64,000 bases of DNA, from the NCBI RefSeq assembly GCF_009709555.1, contig NZ_WJBG01000161.1:124001-188000 (forward strand). The letters are read 5' to 3'. The translations under genes were made by a program, and so were the position numbers. Positions 41,610-50,560 of this stretch are shown here, piece by piece (positions within the stretch are counted from its first letter, which is position 1; every line of letters begins with the position of its first letter). The notes beneath the pieces are model-generated. The model did no database searches and had not been told where the DNA came from. It saw nothing but the letters and a program-made list of their open reading frames with translations. The stretch is from Streptomyces blattellae (lineage in GTDB: Bacteria; Actinomycetota; Actinomycetes; Streptomycetales; Streptomycetaceae).

Positions 41610-42815
41610 ATGCGCTTCCGCCACCCCGACGGCTCCACCGTCCACCTCGCGTACTGCACCAACGTCCACCCCGCCGAAACCCTCGACGGAGTCCTCGCGC
41701 AACTCCGCGACCACTGCGAACCCGTCCGCCGCCGCCTCGGCCGCGACCGCCTCGGCATCGGCCTCTGGCTCGCCAAGGACGCCGCCCACGCCCTCGTCAC
41801 CGACCCGTCCGCACTGCGCCGGCTGCGCACCGAACTCGACCGCCGCGGCCTGGAAGTCGTCACCCTCAATGGCTTCCCCTATGAAGGCTTCGGCGCCGAA
41901 GAGGTCAAGTACCGCGTCTACAAGCCGGACTGGGCCGACCCCGAACGTCTCGACCACACCTCGGCCCTGGCCCGCGTCCTCGCCACGCTGCTCCCGGACG
42001 ATGTCATCGAAGGCAGCATCTCCACGCTGCCCCTGGCCTGGCGCACCGCCGCCACCGAGGAACGCACCGCTACAGCGCGCACCGCCTTGCTCGCGCTCGC
42101 CGAACGCCTCGACGCCCTGCACGAGTTGACCGGCCGTTCCATCCGCGTCGGCCTGGAGCCGGAACCCGGCTGCGTCGTCGAGACCACCGCCGACGCCCTC
42201 GCCCCGCTGACCGAGATCGCCCACGACCGTATCGGCATCTGCGTCGACACCTGCCACCTCGCCACCTCCTTCGAAGACCCGCACACCGCCCTCGACGTCC
42301 TCACCGAAGCCCGCATCCCCGTCGTCAAGTCCCAGCTCTCCGCCGCCCTGCACGCCGAACACCCCCACCTCCCCGAAGTCCGAGCGGCCCTCGCCGCCTT
42401 CGACGAACCCCGCTTCCTGCACCAGACCCGCACGTCCCCCACTCTCCACTCCGTTCGACCGGGAGGGGCTCCCATCGCCGCCGGCCTGCGCGGCACCGAC
42501 GACCTCGGCGAGGCCCTCAAGGGCGACACCCTCCCCGACGCCGCCCCCTGGCGCGCGCACTTCCACGTCCCGCTGCACGCGGCCCCCGCCGCGCCCCTCA
42601 CCTCCACACTCCCCGTGCTCAAGTGCGCACTGACCCGCCTGGTCGGCGGCCCCCACCCGCTCACCAGCCACCTCGAAGTCGAGACATACACCTGGCAGGC
42701 CCTCCCGCCCGAGCTGCGGCCCCGCGGCCGGGCCCAGCTCGCCGACGGCATCGCAGCCGAACTCACCCTCGCCCGCGACCTGTTGACGGACCTCGGCCTG
42801 AAGGAACTGCCATGA
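41610..42815 (+). CDS. eboE: Metabolite traffic protein EboE (TIM barrel)
   Basis: A 401-residue TIM-barrel protein that starts HLAYCTNVHPAETLDG, the signature of EboE. Other conserved parts are TLNGFPYEGFGAEEVKYRVY, GLEPEPGCVVETT, GICVDTCHLATSFED and FHVPLH; the C-terminus ends HLEVETYTWQALPP. It starts 3 bases after the TatD-like gene and overlaps the phosphodiesterase by four bases. Confidence 0.92.
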   Translation: MRFRHPDGSTVHLAYCTNVHPAETLDGVLAQLRDHCEPVRRRLGRDRLGIGLWLAKDAAHALVTDPSALRRLRTELDRRGLEVVTLNGFPYEGFGAEEVKYRVYKPDWADPERLDHTSALARVLATLLPDDVIEGSISTLPLAWRTAATEERTATARTALLALAERLDALHELTGRSIRVGLEPEPGCVVETTADALAPLTEIAHDRIGICVDTCHLATSFEDPHTALDVLTEARIPVVKSQLSAALHAEHPHLPEVRAALAAFDEPRFLHQTRTSPTLHSVRPGGAPIAAGLRGTDDLGEALKGDTLPDAAPWRAHFHVPLHAAPAAPLTSTLPVLKCALTRLVGGPHPLTSHLEVETYTWQALPPELRPRGRAQLADGIAAELTLARDLLTDLGLKELP

Positions 42816-44200
42816 CCCGATCCGAAGGGCCCACTCCGCTCCTCGTCCTCGACGTCGTCGGCCTCACCCCCCGCCTGCTGGACCACATGCCCCACCTCAA
42901 GACGCTCGCCCGGTCCGGTTCCCGCGCGCCTCTCGGCACCGTCCTGCCGGCCGTCACCTGCGCCGCCCAGTCCACCTTCCTCACCGGCACCCACCCGTCC
43001 GAACACGGCATCGTCGGCAACGGCTGGTACTTCCGCGAACTCGGCGACGTCCTGCTGTGGCGGCAGCACAACGGCCTGGTCACCGGGGACAGACTCTGGG
43101 ACGCCGCCCGCCGCGCGCACCCCGGCTACACGGTCGCCAACATCTGCTGGTGGTACGCCATGGGCGCCGACACCGACATCACCGTCACCCCCCGTCCGAT
43201 CTACTACGCCGACGGCCGCAAGGAACCCGACTGCTACACCCGGCCCCCGGCCCTGCACGACGAACTCACCGAGAAACTCGGCACCTTCCCCCTCTTCCAC
43301 TTCTGGGGACCCGGCGCGGACCTGGTCTCCAGCCGCTGGATCATCGACGCGACCCGCCACGTCATGCGCACCAGGCACCCCGACCTGACGCTCTGCTACC
43401 TCCCTCATCTCGACTACGACCTGCAGCGCTTCGGCCCCGACGACCCGCGCTCGCTCAAGGCGGCCACCGACCTGGACGCGGCCCTGGCCCCGCTCCTGGC
43501 CGACGCGCGCGCCGAAGGGCGTACCGTCGTCGCGCTGTCCGAGTACGGCATCACCCGCGTGAGCCGCCCGGTCGACATCAACCGCGCACTGCGCCGCGCA
43601 GGACTGCTCGAAGTACACACGCAGGACGGCATGGAATACCTCGACCCGATGGCCTCACGCTCCTTCGCCGTCGCCGACCACCAGATCGCCCACGTCTACG
43701 TACGCCGCCCGGAGGACCTCGACGCGACCCGGGCCGCGCTCGACGGGCTGCCCGGCCTTGAGCAACTCCTCGACGACGAGGGCAAGAAGGCCCATCACCT
43801 CGACCATCCGCGCTCCGGCGAGCTGGTCGCCGTGGCGGCGCCGGACGCCTGGTTCACGTACTACTACTGGCTTGACGACGACCGCGCGCCCGACTTCGCG
43901 CAGCTGGTCGAGATCCACCGCAAACCCGGCTACGACCCGGTCGAACTCTTCATGGACCCGCTCGACCCCTATGTGAAGGTCAAGGCGGCCACCGCCCTGG
44001 CCCGCAAGAAACTCGGCATGCGCTACCGCATGGCGGTCGTGCCCCTTGATCCCTCACCTATTCGCGGCAGCCACGGCCGCCTCCCGGCGAGCGACGACGA
44101 CGGTCCGCTCCTCATCTGCTCCACCCCCCGCGCTGTCGGTGACCGCGTCGCGGCCACCGATGTGAAGTCGCTCCTGCTCCAACTCGCCGGACTCGCCTGA
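42812..44200 (+). CDS. eboF: Alkaline phosphatase superfamily protein (nucleotide pyrophosphatase/phosphodiesterase), EboF-like
   Basis: A 462-residue phosphodiesterase-type protein. The active-site Thr lies in PAVTCAAQSTFLTGTHPSEHGIVGNGW, the hallmark of type I phosphodiesterases. Metal ligands occur in YLPHLDYDLQRFG, VALSEYGI and VADHQIAHVYVR; the usual DHG is replaced by SEYG at one site, which may alter metal binding. No signal peptide is seen, so it is cytoplasmic. It is the last gene of the overlapped ebo operon. Confidence 0.85.
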   Translation: MTRSEGPTPLLVLDVVGLTPRLLDHMPHLKTLARSGSRAPLGTVLPAVTCAAQSTFLTGTHPSEHGIVGNGWYFRELGDVLLWRQHNGLVTGDRLWDAARRAHPGYTVANICWWYAMGADTDITVTPRPIYYADGRKEPDCYTRPPALHDELTEKLGTFPLFHFWGPGADLVSSRWIIDATRHVMRTRHPDLTLCYLPHLDYDLQRFGPDDPRSLKAATDLDAALAPLLADARAEGRTVVALSEYGITRVSRPVDINRALRRAGLLEVHTQDGMEYLDPMASRSFAVADHQIAHVYVRRPEDLDATRAALDGLPGLEQLLDDEGKKAHHLDHPRSGELVAVAAPDAWFTYYYWLDDDRAPDFAQLVEIHRKPGYDPVELFMDPLDPYVKVKAATALARKKLGMRYRMAVVPLDPSPIRGSHGRLPASDDDGPLLICSTPRAVGDRVAATDVKSLLLQLAGLA

Positions 44201-44281
44201 GGGGTGCACCCCCTCAGGTCCGACTGGTCACAAGTGAAGCACTCACCACTGACAACGCCCTCCCATCACCAGGAGTTCCGC

Positions 44282-45343
44282 ATGAGCCGCACACCTCGCA
44301 CCGCCCGATCCAGCAAGGCGCACGACCCCGAACTGGCCCACCGCCTCAGCAGACGAGGCATGCTCGGCGTGGCCGCCGGCGCCACCGCCGCGGCCCTGCT
44401 CGGCGCCGCCTCCACCCCCGCCGTCGCCGCCACCGACGCGACAGCCGGCGCCCAGCGGCGCGGCCGCCCCGTCCTGCCCCCCGGCCGCCTGGGCATCCAG
44501 CTCTACAGCCTCCGCGACAAGGTCTCCACCCTCGGCTTCGCCGCCGTCTTCGCCGAACTGGAGAAGTACGGCTACGACGAGGTCGAGTTCGCCGGATACA
44601 CCCAGGGCTCGGCGGGCCCGATCACGCTCGCCCAGCTCAAGCGGCTGGCGAGGAACCACGGTCTGAACCCGATCGGCAGCCACGTCGGCTACTACTCCAG
44701 CGACCCGAACGCCTACACCTTCGCGCAGAACCTCACCAAGGTCCTCGACGACGCCCAGGCCCTCGGCCTCAAGCACATCGGCACCGCCTCGGGCCCGTTC
44801 CGCTACGGCTCGACGGTCGACGCCTGGAAGCGCGCGGCCGAGGAGTTCAACGCATACGGGGCCGCCGCGAAGGCACGCGGCATGAAGTTCTACCAGCACA
44901 ACCACTCCGAGGAGTTCTCCTTCGCCAGCGACAACCCCGGCGTCCGCCTCTACGACGTACTGCTCGCCGAGACCGACCCGGACCTCGTCTTCCTGGAGAT
45001 GGACATCTACTGGGCCTACTCGGGCCAGTTCCGCTTCTCCCAGCGTCCCGACGGCACACCCGCACCCTTCGAGCCCCTGGACTACGTACTCAAGCAGCCC
45101 GACCGCTACCCGCTGTTCCATGTGAAGGACGGCGAGAGCGACCCGTCGAACCCGTACGGCTACCGCATGGTCGACGTCGGCGACGGCGACATCGACTACC
45201 AGCGGTTCATCTCCGCCGTGACCCGTCTGCGCGGCCACCGACTGGCCCACCACTGGCAGGCCGAACACGACAACCCGACCGAGTCCTTCACCTTCGCCCG
45301 CCGCTCCAGCGCGTACCTGCACTCACTGCGTGAGAAGTGCTGA
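44282..45343 (+). CDS. Tat-exported sugar phosphate isomerase/epimerase
   Basis: A 353-residue TIM-barrel protein with a twin-arginine signal (RLSRRGMLGVAAGATAAALL, cleavage near AVAATD). The mature domain begins GRLGIQLYSLRDKVSTLGF. The metal ligands appear in KFYQHNHSEEF, VFLEMDIYWAY (Asp), FHVKDGE and HHWQAEHDN. ATG at 44282 follows CCAGGAG. It lies 81 bases after the ebo operon and ends at a strong bidirectional terminator. Export suggests action on an extracellular sugar such as the product of the secreted dehydrogenase and ThuA proteins upstream. Confidence 0.9.
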   Translation: MSRTPRTARSSKAHDPELAHRLSRRGMLGVAAGATAAALLGAASTPAVAATDATAGAQRRGRPVLPPGRLGIQLYSLRDKVSTLGFAAVFAELEKYGYDEVEFAGYTQGSAGPITLAQLKRLARNHGLNPIGSHVGYYSSDPNAYTFAQNLTKVLDDAQALGLKHIGTASGPFRYGSTVDAWKRAAEEFNAYGAAAKARGMKFYQHNHSEEFSFASDNPGVRLYDVLLAETDPDLVFLEMDIYWAYSGQFRFSQRPDGTPAPFEPLDYVLKQPDRYPLFHVKDGESDPSNPYGYRMVDVGDGDIDYQRFISAVTRLRGHRLAHHWQAEHDNPTESFTFARRSSAYLHSLREKC

Positions 45344-45359
45344 GCGGCACACTCCGCAC

Positions 45360-45402
45360 ACGAGGCGGCCCCTCCCGAGGTCCGGGGGAGGGGCCGCCTC
45401 GT
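45360..45402. terminator. 17-bp bidirectional terminator
   Basis: Perfect 17-bp stem (45360-45376 with 45386-45402) and a 9-base loop between convergent genes: the Tat isomerase on plus and the OFA transporter on minus. Confidence 0.9.
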
Positions 45403-45415
45403 CCGCGCACCGCCT

Positions 45416-46804
45416 TCAGTGCGCGGTCGCAGCCCAGCCGTCCCTGCCAGGCTGCCGCAGCAGCAGCGCAAGTGCCGCCGCCGCCATCGACACGCCGCCG
45501 GCGAGGGCGTACGCGCCGTTGTAGCCCCAGGCCGCCACCACCATGGAGCCCAGGCCGCCGCCGAACAGGCCGCTGACCAGCTTGCCGCTGTAGACCAGGC
45601 CGTAGTTGGTGGCGTTGTAGTTCTCCCCGAAGTAGTCCGGGGTGAGCGCCGCGAAGAGCGGATAGAAGGCGCCGCCGCCGAAACCGGAGAGGAAGGCGAA
45701 GAACAGGAACAGCGCCTCGCTCCGTATGTCGCCGGCCCAGATCACGCCGAACTGGGCCAGGCCCAGGACGACGATGACGAACACCAGGGTGGGCTTGCGG
45801 CCCCATCTGTCGGACAGCCAGCCCACCACACCGCGTCCGACGCCGTTGACGACCGCCATGACCCCCATCGAGGAGGCGGCGACCAGCGGCCCGAAGCCGA
45901 CCTCCTTGGCGAAGTCGACCTGGAAGGAGATACCGAAGATCGACACGCCCGCGGTCATCACGATGGAGATCCACATCAGGGGCAGCATCCCCGTCCTGAT
46001 CGCCTCCTTCGGTGTGTACTGCTGCACCGCAGGGGGGTTCTTGGCGAGCCCGGCGGCGTTCGGCCGGCCGCCGGAGAACGTCAGCGGATCCACCTCCGCG
46101 GGCCACCAGTTCTTCGGCGGGTCCTTGAAGAAGAACGCGCACCCGAACACCACGATCACGATGTAGCAGCCGATGAGGTCCAGGACGCGGTGGTAGTTCG
46201 CGGTGTCGAAGCCGTAGTTGAAGATGAAGATGAACGGCAGCGACCCGTACGCGAATCCCCCGTTGACGAACCCGGTGCGGGCGCCGCGCCGTTCGGGGAA
46301 CCACTTGCCGACCATGTTGATGCAGGTCGCGTAGACCAGGCCCGCGCCGATGCCGCCGACGACACCGAAGCCCGGTATCGCGAGCCAGACGTTGCTCAGA
46401 TGGGACAGCGCGAGGAAACCGGCGAGGCACATGAAGGAGCCGATGTACATCGCCCCGCGGGCCGTGAGGATGCCCTTCTCCCGCAGCCAGCCCGCCGGGA
46501 AGGCGATGCCGGCCTGGAAGAAGACCCACACGCTGAGGATCCAGAAGGTGTTGCTCTGCGTCCAGCCGTGCGCGTGGGACAGAGTGTCCTCCGCGGAGCC
46601 GTACGCGTACTCGAAGACGCTGATGGCCATCATGGCGATCCACGGGAGATACACCATGAGCTTGCGGGAGTGGCCGAGGATGTCCCGGTCGGTCTCGCCG
46701 ATGCGGTAGACGCGGCCGTGGGCGTCGGTCACTTCGCGGTAGGGACGGTGTGCGGCGTCGGGGTGTGCTGACTTGCTGTGTGCTGCGTGGGGCTCTGCCG
46801 TCAT
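45416..46804 (-). CDS. OFA-family MFS transporter, tandem copy 2
   Basis: A 462-residue major facilitator with twelve membrane segments. It shares with its upstream neighbour the soluble start YREVTDAHGRVYRIGETDRDI and the FKDPPKNWWPAEVDP loop between helices 6 and 7. GIGAGLVYATCINMVGKWFPERRGARTG is the OFA signature. It starts one base after the end of the neighbour, so both are made from one transcript. Likely role is oxalate uptake and/or formate release; the division of labour between the two copies is not known. Confidence 0.9.
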   Translation of the reverse strand: MTAEPHAAHSKSAHPDAAHRPYREVTDAHGRVYRIGETDRDILGHSRKLMVYLPWIAMMAISVFEYAYGSAEDTLSHAHGWTQSNTFWILSVWVFFQAGIAFPAGWLREKGILTARGAMYIGSFMCLAGFLALSHLSNVWLAIPGFGVVGGIGAGLVYATCINMVGKWFPERRGARTGFVNGGFAYGSLPFIFIFNYGFDTANYHRVLDLIGCYIVIVVFGCAFFFKDPPKNWWPAEVDPLTFSGGRPNAAGLAKNPPAVQQYTPKEAIRTGMLPLMWISIVMTAGVSIFGISFQVDFAKEVGFGPLVAASSMGVMAVVNGVGRGVVGWLSDRWGRKPTLVFVIVVLGLAQFGVIWAGDIRSEALFLFFAFLSGFGGGAFYPLFAALTPDYFGENYNATNYGLVYSGKLVSGLFGGGLGSMVVAAWGYNGAYALAGGVSMAAAALALLLRQPGRDGWAATAH

Positions 46805-46805
46805 A

Positions 46806-48197
46806 TCACGCCATTTCCTCGCCGAGCGGCTGCGGGTTGGGGACGATGCGCCGACGGGGCTGCGGCCTGTCGGGGGCCTTGAGGAAGAGCGCCAGCACTG
46901 CGGATCCCAGGCCGATGCAGCCGGCCAGGACGAACGCGCCCTCGTAGTCCCACGCGCTGACCACGATGGAGCCGACGCCGGAGCCCACGAGACCCGAGAT
47001 GAGCTTCGAGCTGTAGACCATCCCGTAGTTGGTGGCGTTGTTGTTCTCGCCGAAGTAGTCCGCCGTCATGGCCGCGAACAGCGGGAAGATCGCGCCGCCG
47101 CCGAAGCCGGAGACCATGGAGCAGAACAGGAAAAACGGCATGTTGCCCATCTGGCCGGACGTCAGCACGCCGAACTGGGCCGTGCCGAGCACGACGCAGA
47201 CGATGATCAGGGTGTTGCGGCGGCCGTAGCGGTCGGAGATCCAGCCGATGACCCCGCGCCCGGTGCCGTTGACGATCGCCTTCAGCGACATCGCCGTGGC
47301 CACGATGCCGCCCTCGAAGCCCATGTCCTCGCCGAACGGCACCTGGAAGGCGATGCCGAAGATGTTGATCCCGGCCGTGCACAGCAGACAGAACCACATC
47401 ATCCACAGCAGGGGGGTACGTGCGGCTTCCCTGGGGGCGTACTGCTTCACCGCCGGCGGGTTCTTCTCCAGCGCCCGCTTGATCTTCGGGTCGTCGGTCT
47501 GCTTCAGCGGGTCGACGTGCGGCGGCCACCAGTTCTTCGGCGGGTCCTTGAAGAACCACCCCGCGAACGCCACGACGGTGCAGCAGATGAGGCCCACCAT
47601 CACCAGGACGCCCTCGTAGTTGCCGAGATCCATGTACGAGGTGAACAGGAACACGAAGGGCACCGAACCGTAGGCGAAACCGCCGTTGACCAGTCCGGTC
47701 TTGCCGCCCTTGCGCTCCGGATACCACTTGCCGACCATGTTCACGCAGGTCGCGTAGACGAGGCCGGCGCCGATGCCGCTGCACACGCCGAACCCGAGGT
47801 AGGCGATGATGACGTGCGGTGCGTACGCGAGCGAGATGTATCCGAGGATCGTGCCCAGTGCGCCGAGCATCATCGCGTACCGCGCGGGCAGCTTTCCGCT
47901 CTCCCGCAGTTGCCCGGCCGGGAAGGCGACGGCGGCCTGGAAGAAGATCCAGACGCCCATCAGCCAGAAGATGTGCCCACTGCTCCACAGGTGGGCCTCG
48001 TGCAGTGTGTCCTCGGCCGACGTGAACGCGTACTCCGAGGAACTGATGCCCAGCATGCCCATCCAGGGGAAGAGCACCATGGTCCAGCGTGGCCGCCCCA
48101 TGATGTCCCGGTCGGTCTCGCCGATCCGGTACACGCGGCCGTTGCGGTCCGCCACCTCCCTGTAAGGGACGGACGTCGAGTAGTCGGTGGTTGTCAT
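46806..48197 (-). CDS. OFA-family MFS transporter, tandem copy 1
   Basis: A 463-residue paralogue of the following gene. Signature GIGAGLVYATCVNMVGKWYPERKGGKTG and loop FKDPPKNWWPPHVDP are present. ATG at 48197 is chosen with GAGGGAC upstream and gives the same N-terminal layout as the paralogue; a longer GTG frame to 48293 is less likely. A perfect hairpin upstream (48275-48307) separates it from the formyl-CoA transferase operon, so the transporter pair has its own promoter. Confidence 0.9.
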   Translation of the reverse strand: MTTTDYSTSVPYREVADRNGRVYRIGETDRDIMGRPRWTMVLFPWMGMLGISSSEYAFTSAEDTLHEAHLWSSGHIFWLMGVWIFFQAAVAFPAGQLRESGKLPARYAMMLGALGTILGYISLAYAPHVIIAYLGFGVCSGIGAGLVYATCVNMVGKWYPERKGGKTGLVNGGFAYGSVPFVFLFTSYMDLGNYEGVLVMVGLICCTVVAFAGWFFKDPPKNWWPPHVDPLKQTDDPKIKRALEKNPPAVKQYAPREAARTPLLWMMWFCLLCTAGINIFGIAFQVPFGEDMGFEGGIVATAMSLKAIVNGTGRGVIGWISDRYGRRNTLIIVCVVLGTAQFGVLTSGQMGNMPFFLFCSMVSGFGGGAIFPLFAAMTADYFGENNNATNYGMVYSSKLISGLVGSGVGSIVVSAWDYEGAFVLAGCIGLGSAVLALFLKAPDRPQPRRRIVPNPQPLGEEMA

Positions 48198-48274
48198 GTC
48201 CCTCAAGCACCCCTTGCGTCGAAAGTTCTGGCCAGCGCCCCCTGTCCAATGCCTTTCGTGTGCGCACGGGTCCC

Positions 48275-48307
48275 GGGGCCGGCCGACGCGCACCGTCGGC
48301 CGGCCCC
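48275..48307 (-). terminator. 13-bp hairpin ending the oxc-frc-acs operon
   Basis: Perfect 13-bp stem (48275-48287 with 48295-48307), 7-base loop, in the 226-base gap between the acyl-CoA synthetase stop and the OFA start. The rest of the gap is very C-rich and holds no gene. Confidence 0.7.
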
Positions 48308-48423
48308 TGCTCCCTCACCTCATCAGCCGCCGCCCCCCAACCGTCCCGCCGCACGCGCCCCCGGGCGGTGTTTCGCCGGGGGGCCACCCCGGCCCCCCGG
48401 CCGATGCCGTCGCCGGCCCCCCA

Positions 48424-50559
48424 TCACAAGACCCCTGCCGCACGCGCCCACCGATACTTCGCGCCGAGCACGGCCACCGGCTTCTCGGTGGTGTACGGGT
48501 AGGCCACGACCCCCCGCTCGTACAGGTACTGGCAGGCCTCCTCGACCTCGACGTCACCCGCGAGCGAGGCGACGACGGGCTTTTCGATGCCGCGCTCCCG
48601 GAACTCGGCCACCACGCGCGCGGTGAGCTCCGCGAAGACCGTCGGGGGGGTGACGATCGTGTGCCAGTAGCCCAGGACCAGCGCGTGGATGCGTGGATCC
48701 TCCAGGCCGAGCCGGATCGTCGCCTCGTACGTCGACGGCGGCTCGCCCCCGGTGATGTCCACCGGGTTGCCCGCGGCCCCGAAGGGGGGGATGAACTTCC
48801 GGAAGGCCTCGTCCAGGTCCGGCGGGATCTCCATCAGGGTCAGCCCGTTGTCGGTCACCGCGTCCGACAGCAGCACACCGCTGCCGCCCGCCCCGGTGAT
48901 GATCACGACGTTGTCGCCCCGGGGAGCGGGAAGCACCGGCAACGCGCGCGCGTACTCCAGCATTTCGTTGAGCCCGGGCGCCCGGATGACACCGGCCTGC
49001 CTCAGGATGTCGTCGTACACGGCGTCGTCGCCCGCGAGCGCCCCGGTGTGCGAGCCGGCGGCCTTGGCGCCCGCCGCCGTACGCCCCGCCTTGAGGACCA
49101 CGACCGGCTTCTTCGGTACGGTCGCCCGCGCGGCCTCGACGAAGGCACGCCCGTCCTTGAGGTCCTCCAGGTGCATCGCGATGCACTCGGTGTGCGGGTC
49201 CTCGCCGAACCACGTCAGCAGGTCGTCCTCGTCCAGGTCCGACTTGTTGCCGAGGCCGACGATCGCCGACACACCCGTCTTCGTGGTGCGCGCGAACCCC
49301 AGGATGGCCATCCCGATGCCGCCGGACTGCGAGGTCAGCGCTACCCCGCCCTTGACGTCGTACGGCGTGCAGAACGTGGCGCACAGGTCCTGCCAGGTCG
49401 AGTAGTAGCCGTAGATGTTCGGCCCGAGCAGCCGGACGCCGTGCCGCTCGGCGATCGCCACGATCTCGGCCTGGAGTTCGTGCTCACCGGTCTCCGCGAA
49501 GCCGGAGGGGATGAGGACGGCGTTGGGGATGTTCTTGCGCCCCACCTCCTCAAGCGCCGAGGCCACGAACTTGGCGGGGATCGCGAAGACCGCCACATCC
49601 ACCTCACCGGGAACGTCCGTGACACTCTTGTGCGCCTTGCGGCCCAGAATGTCATCGGCTTTGGGGTTCACCGGATGGATCTCCCCGGAGAAGCCGCCGT
49701 CGATGAGGTTGCGCATCACCGAGTTGCCGATCTTGCCCTGCTCGTTGGAGGCGCCGATCACGGCGACCGAGGAGGGCTGCATCAGGCGGCGCATGGAGGT
49801 GAGGATCTCGTCGCGCGTGTACGTCCGCCGGGGCGGCGGCTGCGACGCGGCGAGGATGACCCGGATGTCCGCGGCGACCGCGCCGTCCGGGGTGGCGATC
49901 ACCGGGTTGAGGTCCACCTCGGCGATCTCCGGGAAATCCGAGACCAGTTGGGACACCCGGCGGATCTGCTCCGCGATCGCCCACCGGTCCACGGCCGGCG
50001 CCCCGCGCACGCCGTGCAGGATCTCGGCCGACCGGATCGAGTCGAGCATGGACAGAGCCTCGTCCGCGTCGACGGGCGCCAGGCGGAAGGTGACGTCCTT
50101 GAGGACCTCGACCAGGACACCGCCGAGCCCGAAGGCGACGACCTTCCCGAAGGTCGGGTCGGTCACCGCTCCGACGATGACCTCCTGCCCCCGCGGGAGG
50201 AGTTCCTGGACCTGGACGCCCTCGATGCGCGCATCGGCGTCGTAGACGCGGGCGTTCTCAATGATCTTGTGGAACGCGGCCCTTACGTCCGTGGCCCCCT
50301 CGACGCCGACGATCACACCGCCGGCGTCGGTCTTGTGCAGGATGTCCGGAGAGACGATCTTCAGCACGACGGGCCCGCCGAAGCGCGCCGCGTACGACAC
50401 CGCCTCCTCGACGTCCGTCGCCAGTTCCTCGCCCGGTACGGCGATCCCGTACGCGTCGGCGATCACCTTCCCCTCGGGCGCGGTCAGCGCGGTGCGTCCC
50501 TCGGCCCGCACGGCGTCGAGGAGCGTGCGCACCCTCAGGAGGCGGTCTTCGGCCATCAC
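48424..50559 (-). CDS. ADP-forming acetate/acyl--CoA ligase (NDP-forming)
   Basis: A 711-residue fused enzyme that interconverts an acyl-CoA and ADP with the acid and ATP. The order is ATP-grasp first (GPVVLKIVSPDILHKTDAGGV, VDLNPVI), then CoA-binding (SSVAVIGASNEQGKIGNSVM, NPKADDILGRKAHKSV), then ligase domains with the phosphohistidine loop GSHTGALAGDD. The start is GTG at 50559 or ATG at 50556. It begins one base after frc ends. In an oxalate operon it could make or recycle formyl-CoA, oxalyl-CoA or acetyl-CoA at low energy cost; which one is inference. Confidence 0.88.
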   Translation of the reverse strand: MMAEDRLLRVRTLLDAVRAEGRTALTAPEGKVIADAYGIAVPGEELATDVEEAVSYAARFGGPVVLKIVSPDILHKTDAGGVIVGVEGATDVRAAFHKIIENARVYDADARIEGVQVQELLPRGQEVIVGAVTDPTFGKVVAFGLGGVLVEVLKDVTFRLAPVDADEALSMLDSIRSAEILHGVRGAPAVDRWAIAEQIRRVSQLVSDFPEIAEVDLNPVIATPDGAVAADIRVILAASQPPPRRTYTRDEILTSMRRLMQPSSVAVIGASNEQGKIGNSVMRNLIDGGFSGEIHPVNPKADDILGRKAHKSVTDVPGEVDVAVFAIPAKFVASALEEVGRKNIPNAVLIPSGFAETGEHELQAEIVAIAERHGVRLLGPNIYGYYSTWQDLCATFCTPYDVKGGVALTSQSGGIGMAILGFARTTKTGVSAIVGLGNKSDLDEDDLLTWFGEDPHTECIAMHLEDLKDGRAFVEAARATVPKKPVVVLKAGRTAAGAKAAGSHTGALAGDDAVYDDILRQAGVIRAPGLNEMLEYARALPVLPAPRGDNVVIITGAGGSGVLLSDAVTDNGLTLMEIPPDLDEAFRKFIPPFGAAGNPVDITGGEPPSTYEATIRLGLEDPRIHALVLGYWHTIVTPPTVFAELTARVVAEFRERGIEKPVVASLAGDVEVEEACQYLYERGVVAYPYTTEKPVAVLGAKYRWARAAGVL

Positions 50560-50560
50560 G

